Part shown: positions 56,366-64,000 of the stretch, in pieces
Layout: each line of letters starts with the position of its first letter
How positions within the stretch are numbered: position 1 is the stretch's first letter
Origin: Eleginops maclovinus
Taxonomy: Eukaryota > Chordata > Actinopteri > Perciformes > Eleginopidae
Reading direction: 5' to 3'
Assembly: GCF_036324505.1 (NCBI RefSeq)
Contig: NC_086370.1
Span: 186,001-250,000 of the forward strand
DNA length: 64,000 nucleotides
Notes under the pieces: model-generated
Databases searched by the model: none
What the model saw: only the letters and a program-made list of their open reading frames with translations
Told to the model about the DNA's origin: nothing
Position numbers and translations under genes: made by a program

Positions 56366-59300
56366 CAGTGGCGGTGCGTCAATAGTGGGCGCTTGGGCGC
56401 CGCCCACCCTGACTTTTTGAGTTAAAAAACGTTATATATACAACATAATTGAAATAAGAAATGTACCGTGTTTATGGGTTAAATGTGTATGGGAGACCAC
56501 TGTCAAGAACCGCTAAAATGTGTCCGGACATAATATATTGCCATTCGCCTTTTCTGAGAATAGGCAGGTCGGCTACCGTCCGTGGGCGCCGATAACATGG
56601 GAGTCTATAGGAGAGCTTATACTTTTCTCAGTCATTTTAGCAAGGATAGCTTTTCATTGGGGGATGAAACTTAGATCTGTGGGCGCTAATCTTTGCGCCC
56701 ACAGCCAATGGCATTGTTTCTTAGTTCAATGTGACATTCTTAGATACGCGATTGGACTATTTCGGCGAATCAGCATCGTTATTATTCCCTAACCACAAGC
56801 GTAAAGAGCAGCACCGTAGCTAGCTGAAACTTAGATTGAGTGAATATGGCGACATCGATGGCTGAGAACTCCGTGCAAGCTCTACTTAAAACACCGTTTC
56901 ATCGACTATCAGATGTCGAAAAGAAGAAATTGAAAGACTTGGGACCCGAGCGTCCGGATTTAAACATTCAACAGACGACCACTGATCGCGGGAGAACCTA
57001 CACTCGGACTTTCTCCTCAAACTTGTATGCTAAGCGGAATTGGTTAGCTGGTTGTACAGTGAGCAATGCCTTTTTTTGTTTCCCTTGTCTGTTATTTCAA
57101 AGTCCTGGGACTGAAACACTTTGGACTACAACCGGGATGAAGGATCTAAAGCACTTCACACAAAAATGTAAGAAGCACGAATGTGGCCGCAGCCACCTAA
57201 CCAACTGTCTTAAGCTAAACCTCTTTGGAAGACTGAGCATTGCCGAGCAGCTGGATGAAGGATACCGAATTGGCATTCGGAAACATAATGAAGAGGTGAG
57301 AAAAAACCGACACATCCTCTCCAGAATAATAGACTGTGTGAAGTTCTGTGGTGCCTTTGAGTTGGCCCTTCGTGGCCATGACGAGAGCGAAAACTCGGAG
57401 AACCCAGGGATTTTTCGTGGCTTGGTGGACGTCGTTGCATCACTGGACGGTGTACTGAAAGAGCATCTGGAGAGCGCAACTGTCTTTAAGGGAACATCCA
57501 AAACAGTCCAGAATGAACTTCTTGACTGTATGCTGTCTGTTGTGAGGGAAAAGATCATCAGTGAAGTTCAAAGCAGCGATTTTCTATCGATCCAAGCAGA
57601 TGAAACCACGGACATTAGCACACAAGCCCAACTTGTGCTTGTGCTTCGCTACATCAACGATAAGAATCTGGTGGAAAGATTCTTTGAGTTCATCCCTCTG
57701 CAGTCGGCTACAGCAGAGACCATTGCCGATGCTTTAAAAGAACGCCTTGCTGCCATCCTCCCAGGTGAGCAGAAAAGTAAACTCATCTGCCAGGCATATG
57801 ACGGTGCTAGTGTAATGAGGGGTGCCACTTCAGGAGTTCAGAAGAGAATCCGGGATGACTACCCAACAGCCCACTATATCCACTGCTATGCCCATCAGCT
57901 CAATCTTATCATGCAACAGGCTACCTCCCACGTAGTCAAAGTCAAAAACTTTTTTTCCGACCTGGGTGGATTTTCTGCTTTTTTTTCAAGATCCCCCAAG
58001 CGGACCAGTGTGCTTGATGAGGTAGTGGCCCATAGACTACCAACAGCCAGCACTGTGAGATGGAACTTTCACAGCCGTGCCGTCAATACTGTGTTTGAGC
58101 AAAGAGAACACCTCGTTGAATGCTTTGAAAGAATTCGAGTATCAGGTGGCTTTGATGACAAGACCAGCCAAGAAGCAGGAGGCTACATCAGGCTACTGGA
58201 GGATCCTCAGTTCAACTTCTTCCTGCAACTGTTTCATAAAATAATGCCACACGTGGACGTCCTCTATGCCAAGCTCCAGAAGAGAGACATAGATTCAGTC
58301 CATATAGAAAGATGCATCCAGCAGTTCCAAGAGGACATACAAAAAATCAGGTAATCTCATTGTTATTCTGTAAGCGTAGTCAGTGCATTCTTTCACTTGT
58401 ACCATAGTTATAAGATAAACATGATTTGTAAATTATTGTTATTTTTATTTACAGAGATTCTCTCCATGCAATGGTGGTGGAGCAAAGCAGTGGCTCTCAG
58501 CAGCCGAGGAAGCGCCGGGCTGTGTCGGAAGATGAGCTTAGAAGGATTGCTGCTGAGGTGAGTGTCAAAATCAGCAGATGCCTGTGTTACAGTTAAATCC
58601 ATGCAAATAGGTTTGATATACAGTATATTTGAGTTAATAACATGGCTGGAGTTCAATATTTAGAGACTGAAATACTGAGTTCTTTGGTGGTAGGGGGTGT
58701 GCTTGACCATAGGGGTATGGCCATACAAATGTTAATGTCATGGCTTCAGACATAGGCCAACCATCAGGGTCTGATTGCTCTGGCACCTAGACCAACAAAA
58801 GCCAGGAACCAAATCTGATAGCTCTGGTTCTTAGACACACAAAAGCAAAGAACCAAGTCTGATAGGTTTAAACATAAACAAAAGGCTAAGCTTGATTGCT
58901 CTGACCTGGTGCTATGCAAACTAAGACTTGGCTTTAAGTGATCTGATATAGATATTTCCCACAACTTATCTGTCTCTCCTCTCTCTCTCTATATATATAT
59001 TTATCTGTAGGTATGTGACACCATACTTGGACACACCAAGGAACGCTTTGCCTTCAAAGACCACCTCATCAGTGCCACCTTACTGCAGGGCAACCAGTTT
59101 GAATGCTACCTCAAGGTATTCCCTGAAGTTGCTTTGGCCACCACATTGAAGGCCTATCCAATTCTGGATGGAGGCAAGCTGAAGACAGAGCTTGGCCTCA
59201 TCTATGGCACAGACGAATTCAGATCCTGCCGTAGTGCTGTGGATCTTTTCCAGTTGTTCATGGAAAACAATCTATCTGAGGTATTTTCAGAGACAGTTAC

Positions 59301-59759
59301 ACTGCTGAAAATCATGATCACAACTCCCATGACCACTGCTGAGGCTGAGAGGTGTTTTTCAACTCTGAAAAGGATTAAAACCTTCCTCAGGAACACCATG
59401 AGTCAGGAGAGACTGAATGCCTTAGCCATGCTCTCAATAGAAAAAAGGCTGGTCACAGACATGATTGACTTTAACCAGAGAGTTATTGAGGAATTTGCCA
59501 GCTTGAAAGAGAGGAGGGCTACATTTCTTTACAAGTAGTGGGGCCTACTCTGGCACATAAATGTCAAATGTGTCTGAATACTAATCTAAACCTAGTTCCA
59601 ATGTTTGTAATGAGCAGTGTGTTTTTGTTTAATAAATCTTTGTTTTTCAATATATTCTACTGAATCTCTTTTGTGGGTTATTTTCTCATTGCGGAGTGCT
59701 ATTTAAACCGTGCCGCCCAACTGCGCCCCCCCCCAAAAAATGTTCACCAGCCGCCACTG
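56366..59759 (+). mobile_element. ZMYM1-like hAT with an intact gene
   Basis: Left end CAGTGGCGGTGCGTC, right end inverted CAGTGGCGGCTGGTG; the gene lies between. I cannot find an 8-bp target duplication: CTATCTAC precedes the left end, while the right end runs directly into TATA and Tc1 copy 3. The element may have lost its original flank. Confidence 0.78.
56846..59538 (+). CDS. hAT transposase (TTF finger, DUF4371, dimerisation domain), intact, three exons
   Basis: Exons 56846-58350, 58455-58557 and 59011-59538 join in phase (AG/A across intron 1) to 711 aa with no stop. The chosen start is ATG 56846 (MATSMAENSVQALLKTPF). A TTF-type zinc region follows (RNWLAGC...FFCFPCLLF), then ALRGHDESENSENPG, IQADETTDISTQAQLVLV (first catalytic D), CQAYDGASVMRGATSG, HCYAHQLNLIM and TVRWNFHSR. 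A basic patch PRKRRAV in exon 2 may be a nuclear signal. The end has MTTAEAERCFSTLKRIKTFL, the hAT dimerisation signature. Both introns have GT..AG. Similar to ZMYM1-like predicted fish proteins. It could be an active transposase or a domesticated gene; the retained TIRs favour a recent transposon. Confidence 0.85.
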
Positions 59760-59763
59760 TATA

Positions 59764-61365
59764 CAGTGGGGCAAAAAAGTATTTAGTCAGCCACCAATTG
59801 TGCAAGTTCTCCCATTTAAAAAGATGAGAGGCCTGTAATTTGTATCATAGGTATACCTCAACTATGAGAGACAAAATGAGAAAAAGAAATCCAGGAAATC
59901 ACATTGTAGGATTGTTAAAGAATTTATTTCAAATTATTGTGGAAAATAAGTATTTGGTCAATAACAAAAGTTCATCTCAATACTTTGTTATATACCTTTG
60001 TTGGCAATGACAGAGGTCAAACGTTTTCTGTAAGTCTTCACAAGGTTTCCACACACGGTTGCTGGTATTTTGGCCCATTCCTCCATGCAGATCTCCTCTA
60101 AAGCAGTGATGTTTTGGGGCTGTCGCTGGGCAACACGGACTTTCAACTCCCTCCAAAGATTTTCTATGGGGTTGAGATCTGGAGACTGGCTAGGCCACTC
60201 CAGGACCTTGAAATGCTTCTTACGAAGCCACTCCTTCGTTGCCCTGGCGGTGTGTTTGGGATCATTGTCATGCTGAAAGACCCAGCCACGCTTCATCTTC
60301 AGTGCCCTTGCTGATGGAAGGAGGTGTTCACTCAAAATCTCACGATACATGGCCCCATTCATTCTTTCCTTTACACAGATCAGTCGTCCTGGTCCCTTTG
60401 CAGAAAAACAGCCCCAAAGCATGATGTTTCCACCCCCATGCTTCACAGTAGGTATGGTGTTCTTTGGATGCAACTCTGCATTCTTTCTCCTCCAAACACG
60501 ACGAGTTGAGTTTTTACCAAAAATTTCTATTTTGGTTTCATCTGACCATATGACATTCTCCCAATCCTCTTCTGGATCATCCAAATGCCCTCTAGCAAAC
60601 TTCAGACGGGCCTGGACATGTACTGGCTTAAGCAGGGGGACACGTCTGGAACTGCAGGATTTAAGTCCCTGGCGGCGTAGTGTGTTACTGATGGTAGCCT
60701 CTGTTACTTTGGTCCCAGCTCTCTGCAGGTCATTCACTAGGTCCCCCCGTGTGGTTCTGGGATTTTTGCTCACCGTTCTTGTGATCATTTTCACCCCACT
60801 GGGTGAGATCTTGCGTGGAGCCCCAGATGGAGGGAGATTAGCAGTGGTCTTGTATGTCTTCCATTTTCTAATAATTGCTCCCACAGTTGATTTCTTCACA
60901 CCAAGCTGCTTACCTATTGCAGATTCAGTTTTCCCAGCCTGGTGCAGGTCTACAATTTAGTCTCTGGTCTCCTTTGACAGCTCTTTGGTCTTGGCCATAG
61001 TGGAGTTTGGAGTATGACTGTTTGAGGTTGTGGACAGGTGTCTTTTATACTGATAACGACTTCAAAAAGGTGCCATTAATACAGGTAACGAGTGGAGGAC
61101 AGAGGAGCCTCTTAAAGAAGAAGTTACAGGTCTGTGAGAGCCAGAAATCTTGCTTGTTTGTAGGTGACCAAATACTTATTTTACTGAGGAATTTACCAAT
61201 TAATTCTTTAAAAATCCTACAATGTGATTTCCTGGATTTTTTTTTTCTCATTTTGTCTCTCATAGTTGAGGTATACCTATGATAAAAATTACAGGCCTCT
61301 CTCATCTTTTTAAATGGGAGAACTTGCACAATTGGTGGCTGACTAAATACTTTTTTGCCCCACTG
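59764..61365 (-). mobile_element. Tc1/mariner element, copy 3
   Basis: Ends CAGTGGGGCAAAAAAGTA, TA at 59762-59763 and 61366-61367; 1602 bp. It abuts the right end of the ZMYM1-like hAT. Confidence 0.95.
59988..60998 (-). pseudogene. Tc1 transposase, copy 3, early nonsense mutation
   Basis: The frame starts at ATG 60998 but codon 14 or so (Lys in the other copies, after KETRD) is TAA near 60959. Downstream it stays open through [38 protein letters not shown] and [12 protein letters not shown] to 59988; one missing base near the end replaces the usual GYITKY tail. A product starting at an internal Met would lack the first part of the paired-type DNA-binding domain. Confidence 0.9.
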
Positions 61366-61954
61366 TATATATGCTGATCTAGCTCATATTTGGTTGATTC
61401 CAACGTGCAGTGGGTGGGCGCTGCGCTGAAGGATCTTTGTGACTGACTAGCTAGTATGCTAATTATATTGCTAATATTGCTAGCTAGTATGCTAATTATA
61501 TTTCTTATATAGACAGAATGTCTCATAAGGGTGCTAACATTCTTATTAGAAAAGCTGGCTGTGTTTGACCATGGAAGAATGCAGTTTGGCTGTTTGGCCA
61601 GTCAAGGGAAAACTCAGACTTACTTTCCTCTTCTTCGAAAAAAATGTCTGTCCATCTCGTGATCCGATTCTCAACAGTGAATGTTTTGAATATGCGCATC
61701 ACGCAGAGTGCCGCGCGCGTGATGCTGCTGCTGCTGTGTGTTAAAAAAAACAAACGCGGAGTGGATTTCTGTTGATATGGGTAATCCCCTACTGATAAAG
61801 TGGAACGGATTTGTTTGTGAAGCAATGGAAAGAACGCTGGACTAGTAGAGCAGTCATGCACTCATATTTTTGATGGCAAATGTGGGGGGGTCCAAACGAC
61901 TTTTTTTCAAGGGTGGGGGGGACGTGTCCCCCCCAATACTATTGTGGCGACGCG

Positions 61955-62058
<104 letters not shown>

Positions 62059-62217
62059 ATCGTGTATTTTTGCGTTTGTGTATATTGTGTTTGTTTCCCG
62101 GGGAAACCCTCACAAGAAACACCGGCTGTTGTTATGCCCGCTGTGACGTTACGTTACTCTGTTCTCCGCTTGTAAGTATTCCTTTATAAGCTTCAGAGTT
62201 ATATTTACAACTTTAGT

Positions 62218-62440
62218 ATTCTGAAAGCCAAGACTCTGTTTATTTGAAATCAGATGAAAACAAACTGTCACGGACCCTGCCGTCTTATCTATGATTACTA
62301 TACGCCTTACATTCATATTTCAGCGGGAGGGAGGGAGAGAGAGCGGCGCTGCGGATTAGCCCAGTGCGAGTAACGGGTGCCTGTCATTTTACATATTCTG
62401 AAAGCCAAGACGTTGTTTATTTCAAATGAAACAAAACACC
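62218..62440. repeat. Dispersed short duplication
   Basis: ATTCTGAAAGCCAAGAC followed by KTTGTTTATTT-type sequence occurs at 62218-62267 and again at 62396-62440, 178 bases apart, same strand. Confidence 0.7.
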
Positions 62441-63433
62441 GGAACCCCGAAGAACGAGTTTTTTACAAAAATCCACGTTTATTTTGAAATGAGCTGTGGC
62501 GGCTTCCGACTGATTTCGATAGAGCGGGTCACATATCTCGGCATGCATAAAAGTAGTTTTAACTCATGTTTATGAGGCAATTTAGTAATTGAAACTATGT
62601 TCTTAAACAAGATCCTTAACCTGTTCTGCCCCACACCTCTGTACCTATACACTGATTTTCTCTTATTGTTCTCTTGTGGTTAAAGACCAAGAGATATCAC
62701 TAACAAATCTCCGTTGCAATACAATAGCTATATGTGTTGTTTAATCCAGGTTTAGTGTTTTTTGGCCGATGAAATTAACATCACATAAACTATTTTAGTT
62801 TGGTTTGCTTAAGAATTAAATCCTGAACAGGTCTACTTGGCAACTAAATATTCTAGAGCTAGTTGATAGACAGCCGGCCAAAAAATACTTCCGGGTTAAT
62901 AAATTGATAAACTATCCAAACGCTAAAAAGTTCAACTTAAATAACTTATGGGTTAGGAATAAGAAATAGGTTACAACTAATAAATAAGATGCCAACCAGT
63001 CACAGTGAAGAACAAGCCTGGATGCACTCAACAGGCTGTCAGCTGTCTCCGCATTGAATGTCGGGCCAGACACAAAGTCTGGCGTAACTTCAGCTATTTG
63101 CATAATCCTATTTAAGTTTTGACTAAATGTAAAATGACATTTGACTGAATGTAAAATGAATATAAATGCATTCACCTGTTCTCTTCTCTTTGGTCTTCAC
63201 AGGGTCGGATGGAACGGCAGGTGGAAGATCCCCAAAATTGTCGCCAGGACGTGGCGGTTACGGACGAGCAACGTCGCCAAGATATGTTGCGGCAACGTTA
63301 TCACTTAGTAAAATAGACAAAGTCTATTGAGAACAGAGTATAACTTCAGGACATTCAAGAACAAGAAGTATTTTTTTCTCTAATTACTGGCAGAAATTGA
63401 GAAAGGCCTAGAGTCACTGCACAGGACCAGGGA

Positions 63434-64000
63434 GCTGGTCAGGCAGGTTTATGCAAATGTGGACCCAGATGTTGCTGAAGGAGGATGCAGATGCAGTGAT
63501 AAACATCAGCGTGTCTTTTGATGGCACATGGCAAAAGCGAGGCTTCACATCCCTTTGTGGTATCGGTGTGTGCATTGACCTCCTTACGGGATTCGTGATA
63601 GACTATGAAATCCTATCATTCTACTGCCATGCTTTGCCAAGCAAGAGCAAAACATTACACAGCAGGATGATGATAGCTGGCGAAACACACACGTTGATTG
63701 TGCAAAAAACTTTGCAGGATCCAGTAAGGCAATGGAGCAGGAGTCAGCCAAGAGGATGTGGGCCAGGTCGGTGAATCACCACCAGGTGCGATACACCGAG
63801 ATGTTGTGAGATGGGGAAAGCGCAGCATTTAGAAAAGGTCTGAAGTTCGAGTGCATCAATCATGCCCACAAGCAAATGGTTACAGCACTGCGAAAAATGA
63901 GTTCACAGAGAGAGTTAAGAGGGAAAGGTGTAGGGAAGCTGACTGCAAATAAATGCAACATTTTGCAAAATTATTACAGGGGGGCAATTCTGAACAACCA
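63434..64000 (+). pseudogene. Mutator-type transposase remnant, cut by the window edge
   Basis: The frame at 63451 reads ADAVINISVSFDGTWQKRGF (catalytic-type D-G-T-W), then GIGVCIDLLTGFVIDYEILS. After a frame change it continues near 63710 as GSSKAMEQESAKRMWARS, VRYTEML, a TGA, then FECINHAHKQMVTALRKM, GVGKLTANKCNILQNYY and GAILNN at the edge. This is the pattern of the Mutator-like (MULE/Kolobok-related) transposases common in fish. At least one shift and one stop make it a pseudogene; its ends are not in view. Confidence 0.7.

Noticed and set aside
56358..59767. An 8-bp target duplication for the intact ZMYM1-like hAT
   Set aside because: CTATCTAC on the left has no match on the right, where TATA and Tc1 follow; I do not claim a TSD.

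Overview
The window looks like a transposon-dense, non-genic stretch of a ray-finned (teleost) fish genome. The reasons are the mix of hAT families (GTF2IRD2-like, ZBED-like, ZMYM1-like, KIAA1586-like), fish-type Tc1 elements, an L2-like LINE with a tandem CTTGAAAC-type tail, a gypsy gag related to PNMA proteins, a KDZ fragment, a YqaJ-exonuclease gene of the kind found in fish repeats, and long (TG)n tracts. I recognise no conserved host gene, tRNA, rRNA or CRISPR. Almost every open frame belongs to a mobile element, and most are broken.

Layout. (1) 1-12.6 kb, 'copy A': the end of a GTF2IRD2-like hAT nested in a ZBED-like hAT (TSD at 3218-3225), then a broken YqaJ gene interrupted by a BED-only hAT derivative and a 2.4-kb hAT-like element with a 6-bp TSD, then a broken BED/hAT gene. 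(2) 12.6-18.05 kb: a GC- and homopolymer-rich, frame-shredded block containing two tandem copies of an EN-RT LINE, ending in a 500-N gap; it looks like poor-quality sequence. (3) 18.4-26.2 kb: a 5'-truncated LINE split by Tc1 copy 1, a KDZ remnant, a KIAA1586-like hAT with 8-bp TSD, and ZMYM1-like hAT debris. (4) 26.2-35.5 kb: a ZBED-like hAT (8-bp TSD) that carries a foldback element and an L2-like LINE in its intron and a complete GTF2IRD2-like hAT inside its BED exon. (5) 32.3-42.8 kb, 'copy B': near-identical to copy A, in direct orientation, lacking the 2.4-kb insertion but carrying Tc1 copy 2 in the same YqaJ exon, and ending in a second exact 500-N gap. (6) 43.3-56.35 kb: a hAT fragment fused to a gypsy gag; the gypsy LTR is split by three later elements, one of them a 7-kb transposon. 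(7) 56.4-59.8 kb: a hAT with an apparently intact spliced transposase. (8) Tc1 copy 3, then unannotatable sequence, then a Mutator-type transposase remnant running off the end.

The most interesting item is the element at 47056-54039. It has perfect 56-bp terminal inverted repeats, arrays of TCGACAT-type subterminal motifs, a two-exon integrase-type (D151, D210, E251) transposase of 405 aa with no visible lesion, and a convergent second gene with a SAM-like N-terminus and a HECT E3-ligase-like C-terminus. It sits exactly between two 146-bp direct repeats, far longer than a normal target-site duplication.

Comparing copies A and B gives empty-site/filled-site evidence for several insertions. 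They share old disabling mutations, so the genes were dead before duplication, but differ by recent private insertions and one 295-bp microhomology deletion. A true segmental duplication and two haplotypes placed in tandem by the assembler cannot be told apart from the sequence alone; the fixed-size gaps next to both copies make the second possibility real.
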